The notes under the pieces: model-generated
What the model saw: only the letters and a program-made list of their open reading frames with translations
Told to the model about the DNA's origin: nothing
The model's database searches: none
Translations under genes and position numbers: made by a program
DNA from: Baylisascaris procyonis
Taxonomy: Eukaryota > Nematoda > Chromadorea > Rhabditida > Ascarididae
DNA: 64,000 nt
Direction: 5' to 3'
Assembly: GCA_037389465.1 (NCBI GenBank)
Contig: JAZARR010000154.1
Location: 2,170,001 to 2,234,000 of the forward strand
Shown: positions 27,751-41,289 of the stretch, piece after piece
Numbering within the stretch: position 1 is the stretch's first letter
Layout: each line of letters starts with the position of its first letter

Positions 27751-29731
27751 AGTAAATTTATCTCATTTTGAAGAAAAAGCTAAGCGTGAGGCACATTTTA
27801 AATAGTCTTGAATTGCTGAAAATACCTCAGTTGCCCAAAAGGGAATTTGTTGTAATGAGCTTCTCTGGGATTTACCATTTTATTGTTTGAAATAACTTAT
27901 CTTAGCCAAATGAGTTCTATTCATTCATCGTCATTCAATCCTGCAGAAATGCTCCATCGAATATAAGAGCTGCACACTCTTTATGTAAACTATTCCATAC
28001 TCCCAGTTGTGATTCGGAATTCACGACCTAAAATTATCATTCCCAGTTTCATTATTGTTCCTTAAAATGGATTTTCGAGAACCGCAGCTTTACGTAATTG
28101 GCCGTTTTTGGGATTATTCAGATTGTTCATGATTTCTTTCTTTGCTTCAGCTTTGTCTTTGGTGTAATTGCGCCTCAATAAAAAATTACTATAATCTAGT
28201 AGTATAGAGTACTACTATATACTGCTACTTACGAAAGTAATTTATTGTATGAGAGCATAAACAGGCGGTTCTTGCCACCTGTAGTAATTATATTATTGTT
28301 TCAAAATGATATAAAACAGAAATTATCATTGCAAATAAAACGGTTTAACATGTGAATAAACGTGAGGGATTTTTCATAAAGGCAGATAGATGCTCGATGA
28401 GTCGACGAGCGTTTTTATTCTTCTTTCAATATCTACGCATTGAGTTTCTCTCTTTGAAATATTCGCACGCTGAATGGTGGAGAGAAAAATGCTTAGCTGT
28501 ATATACAAAAATAGCGATGTTATTGGTTGTCAAGGCTAAAAATGATGCTTGGGCGTTGCGTTTAATTTTTGAATAATGTTTTTTGAAAAGAGTTTCACTG
28601 CTAAGTCATCAACAAACATCACTACGTCATAGTGTTTTCTACTCGTTTCTCCTAAAAAAATATTCCAAAACAATATACTTAAAAGTTTTTCTAGCAAGAT
28701 AAAAGCATTGCATTTACACGATTCGAAAAATATAGCCAAATTTATGAATAATGCAACGTGGAACAGCATGATTGCTAATATTAAAACTGAATATCCCAAT
28801 AGGAAATAAGCAAACTTGAATGTATTTTTGTTCTCTTCATTGTTGCTTCTCATATATCAACTTGTGCACTGGCGTTGATTTCCTTTCATCGTGTAAATGT
28901 ATGTCACATATGAAGGTCTATTACACTGACGGCTAAACAGGTGATCGCCGCTCATTTCAAGTTGTTATTTGTGCTTATGAGCGTCATAGGCAACAAGAGA
29001 TGTAGCGAATGACTTGCTTGAATAATGCAGTTGATGCAGTCTAAACTTCATTAGTTTTCTCCCGCTGCATTCAGTAGCCGAGTGTAAGTTCAAAGACAGT
29101 ACCACAAGAACGAGCAGAATCAATTTATGTTGTATAGTCTTCGAAAATAGTCTTTATTGTCCCTGAAGAGATGCTGAGATAGGCTTTACGATGAATATAG
29201 ATTTATTAGATCACAAACATTGAAAATATTGCCATCATTTCCACCTCAATAAACATCACATTCATTTTGTCTGTGTGCGACATGCATATATGTGTTTGTG
29301 TGCTTGCATGTATGTGGGTATTTGAGTGTGCATGTTATATATGCCTATCGTGAGAATGCGCATGTTTACTTGTGGCGGGTAGATTATTCGATCAACGAGT
29401 AAGTGACGTTACTGCGGCAAACTTGCAGCATAAATCGAATGCCTCCAGGCAACTAGCCAAAGAATCAAAAGGCCATAATAGGGAACTGGTTCGGTCATTC
29501 ATACATTCGTTCTGTACTGTTTCGCAGGTTCGACTACGCGTGGAGTGTGCGCGCATGTCTATGCGCTTGTGTGTATTTGCGTTCCCATGTCAGCTTGCAT
29601 ATATGTTTTTTGTATGTTGTTTTTGTTGTTGTGGGATCTTTATTTCGTTAGTGGAATGAGGAAAATTCAGAACATACGACAAAGCGTGGAAGTATTAGAA
29701 GCACGCGATCACGATGATCAAAAAGTCGGTA
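27751..29731. other. Gene-free stretch
   Basis: No supported gene. A 105-codon - strand frame at 28536-28853 has a hydrophobic middle but no splice context or recognised family. A GT-rich, TATG/TGTG-type low-complexity stretch lies at about 29268-29345. Confidence 0.5.
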
Positions 29732-29734
29732 TCA

Positions 29735-30240
29735 GTTAAACATGAACTCATAGGTTTTCCTGAGATCGAAACGCTTTAGGTGATTACTGAGCCCAAATAT
29801 ATCAGGCGCTGAGACGACACCAAAGGGAAGTTTATTCCACAGTTTAATTGCCCAATAATATAAGAAGTCGTAAACTGAAATTAAGGTTGAGACTCGCGGA
29901 AAAAATAGTTTGCGCTGATGGTAAAAAGGGAACGTTGAATTAAATGAAATCGGGGAAATCTTTAACAATTTTGAAGCACAGTATAAGATTGGCGATAAGG
30001 TTGGTGACAAGAAAGTGATATTCAGGCGATCTTAGACTGAAAATGAGCAGAAGAGCTTCATTGTTGGGATTGCGTAATCTGAACAAACGTTTGAAAAGAA
30101 TTTCTCGTGACACATTTTCCAGTATGTTATCTCTGACTTCAAAATCGGCCAACCATATCCACTAATAGAAGGACAGTAGGTAATGAATGCCCTTTCTAAG
30201 CTGTACTGAATTGCTAGCAGAATGTAGTTTGCCATCTTAT
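29735..30240 (-). mobile_element. CR1/Jockey-like LINE remnant, C-terminal end of the RT ORF
   Basis: On the - strand three frames together spell the C-terminal region of a LINE polymerase. RAFITYCPSI at about 30190 corresponds to the usual YVRPILEY-type block. NPNNEALLLIFSLRSPEYH and LILCFKIVKDF at about 29950-30080 correspond to the LxSLExRR...DLIxxYKI block. FFPRVSTLISVYDFL and LWNKLPFGVVSAPDI at about 29760-29900 correspond to the terminal FxxRVVxxWNxLPxxVVxA block. Frameshifts separate the three, and no upstream endonuclease or RT core is visible. It is a 5'-truncated, inactive copy. Confidence 0.75.
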
Positions 30241-31790
30241 ACGCTGCAGTTGTATGCGGCTCGCAGTAGGTCTTTCAATGCAAAGATTCATTAAGCGAGC
30301 ATTCAGGTTCGTCAACACCGTATGCGTATGCTCATATGTGTGTATGCGCGCGAATGTGTAAGTCGGAAGGGGTGATGAAGCCGGGATTTAGAGTTTTTTA
30401 TGCTTGTAAGACATGTCTGGCTTCTTCGACTTTCTGAAAACTCAAAAATGGCGATAAAATTGTGCAGCAAAATTCTTTCCAGAAAATTCTTAACTGGAAA
30501 GTTTCAATCTCATTGAAGTCATCAACAATATCTCTCATCAAAAATCCAAAAAGATTACTGGTCAGGAGCCAAAAAAACAAGAAATAATTCTTCCATGACG
30601 TTGGTTTCCTAACCAGGCGGTAAACCGCATGGTGCCTGGCCTTATCTTAAGTGTAAATTCTATCGAATTTAACAGTTACTGAAGCCTCTTAAAAGTCAGT
30701 GGGTTTAATCAAATGATCCTTGTAAAAAGTTGCAATATCGAAGTACCATCAAAACAATACCAAGAATAGATTCAATGGCAAAGCTTGTGCAGTTGATTCC
30801 ATAATTTCTCATCGGAAATAACAAGTACTCGCTTTCGTTTCTCGAATTATTTCAGTCTTCATTAGAAATTAATTTTAGGCTAGTGCAGCATTATTTATGA
30901 CGTATTTTTGTGGGAGCGATGTGAATGATGAGTCAGATATTCACTGATGGGAATATGAAAAGAAAGGCAGAAATAATTTCCTATTGGTTTGTTAATGTTG
31001 GATTATTAGAATGCACTTTTAGGAATAAAATATAACGGAAAAGTGCAAAGGAGGTGTTGGTGTGCGTGCACAGCAGACTGCGGCAGCGATCATCAATAGC
31101 GTACGACCACTTCGGTTAGTCTTCTATCGATTACGGATGCGCTTTTTGCTTGGCCCTCAAGTGAAACAATTGCCGCTGCAGGCAGATTGCTAGCTTCGGA
31201 CTTCGCATATGATGGAGTGTCTTGTACCAAATCGGGTAAGTTCTTACGCTTCTTTGTTTCTTTTTTACCGCTTTGTTTTCACAGTTTATTGCTTTGTACG
31301 GAGATCGGAAAGCAGAAGCAGAGAGGTGAGTGATACAAGGGAGGGGAGGGGAACGAGCGGAGGTACCAAAGATTGGGAAAAAGGGATCTGAAAAATTTTG
31401 CCATATCCGATTCAATGAAACAGCTGCACTTAATGAAAACATCCTCTTCATTCGTAACTTATATTAGATTGCCAATGGGCCGCGTAACGTTACAAAAAAC
31501 GAGTCGCAATGGCAACGGTTTAGCGCACATCTTGCGCGCTTCATAAACCTTCCGGAAAATATTGCTCTTGTGTTCTCTGTGCTTTCATTTATATATTTAC
31601 AAGTGTGACATTGATTATTCCGCAAATCTTATATTCATTCAATCTCAGAGATTCTCGGATTTGCAAAATCAGTCAAGATCTGTCATGATAGAATCAACAT
31701 CCTTTTGCTATTCACATTTCTTACGCATGAGTTGTAAACTTTTTTCATTGATTTCCATTCTATATATGTTTTGCTATAACTAGCGCGTGA

Positions 31791-31792
<2 letters not shown>
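30241..31792. other. Gene-free stretch
   Basis: No recognisable gene. A 106-codon - strand frame at 31131-31451 overlaps a 60-codon + strand frame and has no recognised motif or splice context. Confidence 0.45.

Positions 31793-31850
<58 letters not shown>
31793..31850. repeat. (TA)n microsatellite
   Basis: An uninterrupted AT dinucleotide run of 58 bases. Unlike the blocks at 11.4-11.7 kb it is not bounded by inverted unique arms. Confidence 0.95.
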
Positions 31851-31852
<2 letters not shown>

Positions 31853-31974
31853 TAGCTGTTGTTGGGGTTACGTGATTAGCATGATGGATGGCTTTTCACA
31901 CCTGACAAGTTTTGCCGTTGCGTCGTGAATGCTGACGTTGCTTAAGAAACGACAGGATTAGAGATTGAGGAAGC

Positions 31975-32143
31975 TGAAATGAACGCTGATAAAACACTCA
32001 GAAAACATTGAAATGAACGCTGATAAAACACTCAGAAAACATTGAAATGAACGCTGATAAAACACTCAGAAAACATTGAAATGAACGCTGATAAAACACT
32101 CAGAAAACATTGAAATGAACGCTGATAAAACACTCAGAAAACA
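31975..32143 (+). repeat. 34-bp minisatellite, five near-perfect copies
   Basis: The unit begins TGAAATGAACGCTGATAAAA and ends CACTCAGAAAACAT (34 bp). It repeats at 31975, 32009, 32043, 32077 and 32111. The copies are identical by eye except for the truncated last end (...AAAACA then GACTC). 34 is not a multiple of three and the array contains in-frame stops, so it is non-coding. Identity among copies indicates recent expansion or homogenisation. Confidence 0.95.
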
Positions 32144-35100
32144 GACTCAGTGAAGCTTTATTCTAATATCCGAATCACTTATGAACTTCTACATTGGTTA
32201 TGCGCTAAGAGCATCTTATTGTCGATAAATTCTTTCGCTGATATTTAATGCGGATATATTTCTATGATAACTGTTTGTATCTAGTCAACGGAAATTTTCG
32301 TATTTGAAAGTCACATCAATTTTTACTCAATTCCAATAGATTAGAAATCTTTACACTTACGCGCACATATACAAATACAACTTCAACAGATACAAAACTT
32401 CTAACAACATCTTCTAACATATCAATGAAGAAATAAATTGCGGCCACCAAAGAAGCTATTATACAATTATCGATTTGCAAATTGCATAGCCTAATGCAAT
32501 TACATGCGAAAGATCTCCTCAAATATTTGTGAGCACCATGTCCGCTGTCTACTTCCTGGATCATCACTGCGGGGACAATTATTATGCATTTTTTATTCCT
32601 TCGTCTCCATTGATCTCCATTGTTATACGTTATTCCATATTTGAATCTGTCATGCTTAATGAAATGACAGAAATTTTTTCTATTTTTCTTCTCAGTCTAT
32701 GCCACGAGTTCTTGCTCATCACAGTCGAAAAATTGAAAATATTGGCTATAATTTCCAATGACTCAAGTTTAAGTGTATGAATCGAGTGAGGACGACATGC
32801 GTTATGAGTATGCGTCTCATATGCGCTTTTGCTTATCTATTTTTCTTAATTCTTTCGCTATCCCATTCTCAAATTAGGAATATGTAAAATGGTCGCTTAA
32901 TTCTTGAAGCCATTAAATCTTGACTCGCATTAAAATTTTCATCGTACTCGTCGATTCAATTGCCCTTTAACGCCTATTAGACTTTGCTTTTAAATTCAAC
33001 GATACTTTTCAATAGACGTTCCCGGAAAGCAGTTTAAGCGACAAACCTGTTGCATTGAGTGTGCACAACTTTCTAACTTCTATACTATTTTGTAGTTACG
33101 TCATATATTATTCAAATGTGCTATTGTACCTTAAAAAATCACTTCTCTATTCATGTGTTTCATTGATTTTATACATTCGTTCACTTTTTAATCAACAACG
33201 ATAAAGTTCAATTTAAGTACGGTTATCTGTTCATTGAAAAATGTGACTAATTCCAATTCATTTTTCAACGAGCAACTTGTTTCGTCAGGTTGGAAAAGCT
33301 GAAATTAATCATTACTTTAATACGACAAAAATTCCCTCAAAAGTTGCTCAATAATAACGAGTTAGTCGATTACATGGCTCGCTGCACCCCTTTTGTTGAT
33401 TGCTTTGTGAGTATCAAATTACGCTAATCTAAAGCAGAAAATGAAAACACATTGCAAGCATCATGGGCTCTATCGTTTTCGCTCGCAATGTGCAAGGAAA
33501 CTGATGTTTATTAAAATACTCTGTGACCACTGGACAATAAGTTGCGAAAAGGCCTTCAAGGGTAATCATGGGCCCTAATTAAGGTCGGTAGCGTTGATGG
33601 AACTGCGCACGTTAATTTTACTGCCTAAGTAGATGCCCCATGTTGCTTGCTATCAGAACTTTTGAAATTTGTTGTCACTAATTTTTTAATCCTTTTCCTT
33701 TTATGCTTTAGTCCTATAGTCCTTAATATCGTTCCCTTTCCTCCTTCTGTTATCAGTGATCTCCATCTCATATCTCAATGGAGAAATCCTATTTTTTTCG
33801 TCGACAACTTCATAGTGGAATACTGACTGATTGTTCTATTTGGTATCATTTTTCAACGGACTTTGTTAGTTATTTGTTGCTTGTCTTTTAAAGCGTGCAA
33901 TGGCTATCCAAATGGGACGATACTGATTGAAATAAGCGAAACAAACTGTTAGTTTTTCTGTGAACAATTCCCAATTGCGCTTCCTTTTCGTTTGTGGTTG
34001 AGCGAATACCCTGCACGCTTTATTTCACTCTCACAGCCATCTTTATCGGTACCTTCTTCCGTTCGCTTTGTTTAACGACTCAAAGCAATATGCCCTTAAC
34101 TTTCCGAAAGGTAGGTCAACGCTTCATACCAACAGGTGGTCTGTATAACAAATTTTCAACTCATTCATGGAGTCTACCACTTAAAGCTGCGAAAAATTTG
34201 TACGAATTTTGCGATTGATCGCGATGCATTCTGCACTGGTTGAAGTTCGCATATCGCAATGGGTCAACTCGAAGAAGGAGTGAAATCTGTGAATAAGATA
34301 GGCAAGATGTTAGCTGAAACAGTTTCACTCATCCCGCAAATCGGTTTCATGAATGGCGCGTCGGAATTTAATATTCGGTGGGCCATCTGTATTATAACTG
34401 ATGCAACCATTCATACAAATCTGCAAAGGATTCATTTTTGTTTTCCGACCAAATCGTCGTGAAATGAAAGCTCAACCACCTGCAGAATGCACCAAAATTT
34501 AAGGAACCTTCAAACAATCACAGCTCGTTTCACTGCTAATGGATCAACTTGAATGTTGGCTCAGGATGCAAATTCAGGACGTGTACTGTTCCCCATCAAA
34601 TTCCGTGTTTCTAATACAGTAACTTTCGAGCTGAAATTACCGTATGGACGGATGATAGCTGAAACTATAGACGTAAGAAACAGGATATAATGAGAGCACA
34701 TTTTCTGAATAGGAATTTTTAAAAACCCCATGAAAAGTAATGTGTTATGTGAGATAACGAGCGTTTGCATCAGTTAAGTGGTGAATGCGTTATCGCATAT
34801 GCTTTCATCGTGCTTTATAGGTTTATAATTGCAAACCGCAAAATAGCATTCTTTTTTTAAAGCTTTTTTGATCGTTTCAAGTCACAAGCTACTGAAAAGT
34901 GTGTTAAGTAATTTCATATTATGATTCATACAATAAAGTAGACCATTGCAATATTAAACATTAGCTCGTTTTCACAACTTATTTTTGCAACTTATACAAA
35001 TTACAACTTTACAACATTGCAACTATATTTTGCGACTCGTCAAAGAAGTTATTACAACTTTAAAAGTAGCCGCTATAGGTGGATGTATCTACGAAAAACT

Positions 35101-36208
35101 TGTATGCATTTTCGAAGATTCATTTCTACAAAACTGATCGCAAAGAAACCAATCCCTCATAAGCTTGCATCTCCTCTTTGCTCCGATTTTCGTTAATATC
35201 GCAACATCCAATAAAAAAGTCCACGAGCGTTTTCTGGATCATGGTTTCACCTAATACTTAGTCAAAAATATTCCTCGAGAATTTTAGCCATGGTTTTCTT
35301 ATTGAGCGCTTCAAATTGCTCCATTTGATTTTACAGTTTGATTTCTTTCATGAAAACATTGAGGTTTTGTTACTCATTGCTAACAGCATTTCTCGGGCAT
35401 TCTTCAACAAACTTTCCGATGAATTATGTATTCATATTTTACTCAATCATTTGGCCTAAAAAATTTACATATGCAAAATTTGCGGCTTTCTTCGTTTACT
35501 TTCATTATCATCAATAATAGTAAAATATTACCGTTTATAAAGTGATATTGATGGTTTATGATAAGATTTCGCATTTATATCATTCATTCAATTCATATTT
35601 ACTGCTGCTTAATGAAGCTTTTAGGTGCTGAAATATTAGCTATTACACTGTTAACATGGCGTCAGGCAATTGATTCAATAGAGCGCTAAATCAATTTTCA
35701 TTTGCGATCACAAAATAATTTAATACTCGGTCATTCGTACATATAACGCTAATTGCTTGCCATCGTATATCGATCGCTACATACTTGGCTAGCATTAAAC
35801 CTTCGACAGGAACACTTCACTTCATCTTTTGCTCGTTGTGGAGTTCTACAAAAATATTGTCGAAGATATGAGATCCGTTGATTATAATAAAAGATCTAGC
35901 TTTAATCGATATATGGCAGTTTCTACAACTGCGCAAACTTTACGAAGAGTAACGCTGAAGGCAAGTTTATTTAGAATTACTTCCGAGTGGATATTATTCC
36001 AATCTTTGCGTTATTTCAGCGTTAACGTTTCGTTCGTCTGAGATCAATACGCTATGATCTTCGCTTCCTATATGCGGATTCCTATTCCGCTACTTTTTAT
36101 CGTTAAAAAATTCTGAAAAGGCAATTCATCGTTCTGATTGTTTCTTTCACAGTGTTAAATGTGGAACCATCGAAATTGAACAGACTGACAAACCGAATAA
36201 TATAGGCT

Positions 36209-36231
36209 ATTTGTATTTGTATTTGTATTTC
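36209..36231 (+). repeat. Short TATTTG repeat
   Basis: Nearly four copies of a six-base unit (TATTTG) lie in a row. Simple low-complexity sequence. Confidence 0.8.
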
Positions 36232-39014
36232 TAACTGTAAACTCACCTGTAGAACTAGAATTTCGTTTATGCACTTAACAGGCCTGACCGAGGCGATATA
36301 GGTTTTATCGCAACTATTTATATGGGTCTGCGGATGCCGAGAATATTGGAAGCAGGTATTCATTTGACACACAATGAACCTAGTGATATGATGCAAATGA
36401 ACAGTGGAGGCCATTATATGAATAGCCAGTGAATTGAGTCTATTTATGCTGTTCGTCTATTGGCGTAGGAAACGTCTAGAAGTGAGAAGTAATCAACGAA
36501 CGCTTCTAGATCATCTTTCACACAGCCAGTAGTGATGACCATCTTAACTCATTTATTATCCTTATCCTTATTATTCCATCACTTCCTTGGCTGAATTCTA
36601 TATTTCGACTCGACAAACGCAAAAACGGCGTAAAACTTTCAAAATTTGTCGCTATATCTTGCACCACAGGATAACTTAATTCATTTTTAAACGTTTTTCA
36701 TATACGTTATCCAAAATGAACCACAATTTTACAAGCATGTTCTTTTATACAACTGATCAGGTTTGCACTAAGCTCGTTCTTTAAGCTAGAGATTCGTAAA
36801 ACATTTTTGTTTTACGAAAGAGGGCATTATTAGTCGCTTCACAAAAAAAAAAAAAACTGTTAAAATGCAAGTACGCAGCTTGTTTTCTTCCTGGTGCACT
36901 TTTTCCACAAATTTGAAAAAGTCGCACGCAATTGAGAGTCTCAAATAAGCTTGCACTAGCAGAATTATCGTCTATTGTTCGGCGGCTTGTTTGTATAGGC
37001 AGAAAACATTTAATGTCAATCAGTTGTGACGCGCTATCAACTTACCACTATGAAACGACATTCTTTTGCCCAAAAACTTCTTAGCGTTCAACGTCGAATG
37101 ACAGCCATCTGGACAGTTGTAAGTTGTGGATTTTCTATCATGATTCCATGTTTATTGTGGAATCTTCGGGTTGCAGCTAAGTTTCCGATTAATTCGATCG
37201 TAATTCATTCAGACGAAAATAGGGGGACTGGGAACGGGAAAGCATATTTTTAGCTGTCGTCGCTTCACGATATTTTACGATAAAGCGATATGTGTACAAG
37301 CTATATGCATATAAACTGCAGAAACTACTGGCGCTTTCGTTTATTAGACCATAAAGAGATTTTAGAGTGCGGCTCCCTATTGAAGGACTAATTCATTTAG
37401 TGAGCATGGTTATAGTCAGTTTCCGATTAGAAGAGGCAACAAAGGTCGTAATTATTGGCAATATCCGTTAGCAAAATTCTGCACGGGTTTCAGTTTTGGG
37501 AAATATTCGATAAGCTTATGTATCGCACTACACCCAATTGCTCAACGAAACGCACTTCAAAGATTGCTTCCACTATAACGATGCTGTTTATTGTCAAATT
37601 TTAGTGTAACAGGAAATCTTTTCCGTGCAAAAATTCAGTGTAAATTTATGCTTTTACTGATATCGCGGAATGCATACTTCAGTTTCAAAAATTTTTGCAA
37701 CATTATAACTTTCTTCGCGGAGATGCATAATTGTAAATGCGTGTTGAAACATAATCGAAACATCTCATTGAAGAATTAAGCATTGCTTTACTTCCGTTAA
37801 TCGCTACTCAAAAAAGTTATTCGCTAATTGCTGCTCAAAAAATTGCTTTCCTTTTTAACTATAAAGCTTGAAAACCGGGAGAATAATAAAATATTCACAA
37901 GTGCGTTCATGTTATTTATAAAATTACGCTTGATGAAATCTAACGATTATCGCTTAAACGAAAAAAGCTCCGATTCATTTCAGCATAGATCATTAAAATC
38001 ATGAAATATTATCAATCTGAAAGGATCGAAGAAGATGGTAAATTTTTCGCTAAAACATTCAGATGGGGTCTCTTTTCGGTACTGTGATGAAAACTGGGTT
38101 ATACCTTGAATGCTCATAAACCATTACTTCGTTCCATACTCGCCGCGACATGGGCTATATGTCCTGGGCAGTGGGATATTTTTTGACTTTTTGGGATTTA
38201 CTATAGCAACAGAAGAGAGATATTGATAAATCCTGAAATATTACTACCTCAATTGGTCCCCATTGTCACTGTATTTTATAAAGTTTTACAACTTTATAAT
38301 TTGTACTTCAAGCATAACGCAGGTGCCTTTCTGACCATTCACATTGAATACTCCAGAGCCACTTTTTAGAGAACTTCGAAACACCGAAGGCAACGAAACT
38401 TTTAAGATTATAGAATTTGCATTCAGTGAATGGCCATTCATTACTGGCGTTAAATTTCTTCATTGAGAGTAATGCTCCTTGCACCATCCCCTCTTCGTCC
38501 TTTGTGCATTGTTCAGCAAATCAAGACCATTACAGATATCTAGTAAGGCTTTTAGGTACATGCTGTGAAGACTAAAAACTGGTGGAATTAGTGGCTTTAC
38601 GCTTGGCGAGGATATGAGTGCTGGCTGGAAAATGGGGGCAACCGAGAAGTTTTTAAGCAAATATCTCAACTGCAGGGTCTACAATCTTTCGATATACTGT
38701 CAACTACGATAACTCTGCGCTGTCTTGTGCTAAGCGTTAATAATAGGTTTTATTTCTGCTCATTCATCTATATCCGCTCATGTTGCAATCTAAACTGTCA
38801 TATGTCCCTGAACTGTGACAGCATTTAGGATTTCTAGAGCAGATTCGAAACAGCTGATGGCATGTGGTTGAGAAAAGAAGCAGTGAATAGTTTTAGTTTC
38901 TGACAGACGAGACTGTTAATGTCCAAAGTTCACCACCATCCTTCCCTGCGGGGGCCTTTGCAATAAATTTTGGACTGCGGTGGCTCTCGTCTCGGAGTCT
39001 TCGCGATCACAAAG

Positions 39015-39029
39015 CCCCCCCCCCCCCCC
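39015..39029 (+). repeat. C15 homopolymer
   Basis: Fifteen consecutive C lie within a locally GC-richer segment (about 38935-39060). The length is likely to be uncertain in any assembly. Confidence 0.9.
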
Positions 39030-41232
39030 ACCCTCGCGGGAGATTTGCTATAGACTATGAACTATAAACAATTCCTCTCAGGCGTCCCAGTGGTTTTCGT
39101 CATCTCTGTGAAGGATGTTAGAAGCGTAAATTCTACGGTCGCAACCTGAAAAAAAAAAATCTCCATTAAGTCACAGAACACGAGAAAACTGCGTGATGCG
39201 TTGTGTTGGCATGAGAAACAAGAAACAACAGTAGAAATAGCTTTTGTTTTTTAAAAAGAATACTATAGTAAAAACGAATAACCTGCCGAAAACTAAAACA
39301 TACTGATCCTAGCAAATTCACTACATAGCACACATATGTTAAAAAAAACATACTGCTCCTCACCTCATTCCCTATCACTTTCGCAACAGGAAGGTGGCTT
39401 TCACTATGCTTCCCTATTTCAACATAACGCACCATTATCACAGTCCCTTTCATTAGCCATCAAGCGAATATCTTCCCCTCTGAATAGTTCGTAAAACTTT
39501 GCTATCAGCTGCATTTACCAAAGCATGCAACTGTGTTTATCAAAAATGTGAATATTGGGCTTCGACCGCGATTTCTATGTGAAACGAGTTGCCAAAGATA
39601 AGCCAAGGCTGCAACCTTTCGAAAATTATTCCTATTGCAATTTCTCATGAAAACGATAGAGCACGATTGCATGAACGATGATAACGATGTGCCGCCATGG
39701 GAGGTTGGAAAACGATGAGTTACTTCGTATTGCGCATACTTTGATCTGCAAATGTGAGTCCCTTAGTATGTCATCTATGCTGCAATCGAAGATCACATTT
39801 ATCCTCATAACGAATGACGACATTAATTTCGTTTCGTTGTGCCTACAATAAGGAACAAGCAAAGAAACAGCGCAAAAAAAGCAGTTTTGCTGTGAACGAT
39901 TCTCCGCCCTTCTCGTATCGCTGCCTTCGTTAGAATTTATGACTTCCCCTTGAGCTACCCGAAGACTGTTCAAGATCGTTGCTGGCTGTCGCCTTCCATG
40001 CCCTCGTTAACGTCAACTTCTTTCTGTATATCGCATTGTTGCAACGCACCATCTTCTTTTCCCCATCGTTGCCGACCAAGACTCCACGTGTTTCCTAAGC
40101 CTCAAAATAAGCTGTTATTTCGTTCCTCCTACCTATTCATCTTTAATCGGAGCAAAGCAGTCGCATCTTTTGATTTCGCTTTTTCAAATGGTGCAATCTA
40201 CTTAATGGTTCTACAAGTCCCCTCTTCTGGTCGCTTATCGCCATCGTTAACATCACCACTTCTCCCGTAAATTTCTATTTGGCATTTCTATGGAATCTCA
40301 GCATTTCTGTTCTCGAGAGTGAATTAATGATGGAAATCGGAGCAAGCTGAGAGCGTTTGCACTTTTGTGACATCACATCATCCCACTCACTCCCATCGTT
40401 CACTTCCGCCGAAATTTCGCACCACATTTAGCACTTTTGATTTCGATTCATCAGTCTATTCATTAGTTGAACGTTCTTGTACACATCCTTCCCGCAATAT
40501 TGCGTTTGTTCATTTATTTTCTGCTTTCCATACTCCCGTAATCTGTTTTGGAATGAAATTTCTGGCGTTTAAAGATGTTCTCATAGGTGGTTGTTTTGAG
40601 AGTTAACGATTATTTACTTGAAAATATGATTTCTTTTTTATACAATTTCCTTTTTTTTTTCTAAAAGTACACATGCCACTGCTTCAACTTTTAAAGGATA
40701 ATGAGGACGCAGTTTTGATAGCTTGTACCATTTGTCTAACCAATATAGTGTCGCTTTGTTCAAATTGCACTACAAAATCTAGAGGCAAGCTTTGTCGCAT
40801 TTTATTTTGTCGAGGTCAATGCTAAAGTTTTTGAACGTGATTTCCTCTTTGTTCCCTATAAGTTTGAATAGGACAGTCTTTTTTAATTGTAAATTTGCTT
40901 CAATTCACTGCAAATTGGATTGTGGTCTTTAAAGCACAGCTTGAAATTGCTGTTAAATAACTTCATTTTCTATAGAAAACAAAAATATCGATTATTCATG
41001 AAGGCATTATTTGCATTTTTTGATAGTTTCATTGGTAGATTCTTAGAAAGCATATATTTACCAAGTGGTGAACTTCATGTGTGCACGTTAGGGTCACCGA
41101 TGAAAATTGGCGTTTTAAGGCTCGAATGTTCATAAATGAAAACACCGTTCCAACATTGTTGTAGCTTAGTAATTTTGCTGGTTGATGACTTACAATCATT
41201 GTTATGGAGTTCATTTCAAAAAGAAGTTCCTC

Positions 41233-41289
41233 ATGTTAAGTCTGAAATACTCTGTGGATTCACACCATAGAGTATTTGGGACTTAACAT
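41233..41289. repeat. Short hairpin with about 25-bp arms
   Basis: The left arm (41233-41257, starting ATGTTAAGTC) and right arm (41265-41289, ending GACTTAACAT) are reverse complements apart from about three mismatches, around a loop of about seven to nine bases. The 57-base foldback could be a small MITE-like relic or an RNA hairpin. The loop and total length are short for a typical animal microRNA precursor. Confidence 0.7.

Noticed and set aside
39632..40270. - strand frame of 113 codons and + strand frame of 106 codons
   Set aside because: They overlap on opposite strands with no conserved motif and no convincing splice sites; judged chance frames.
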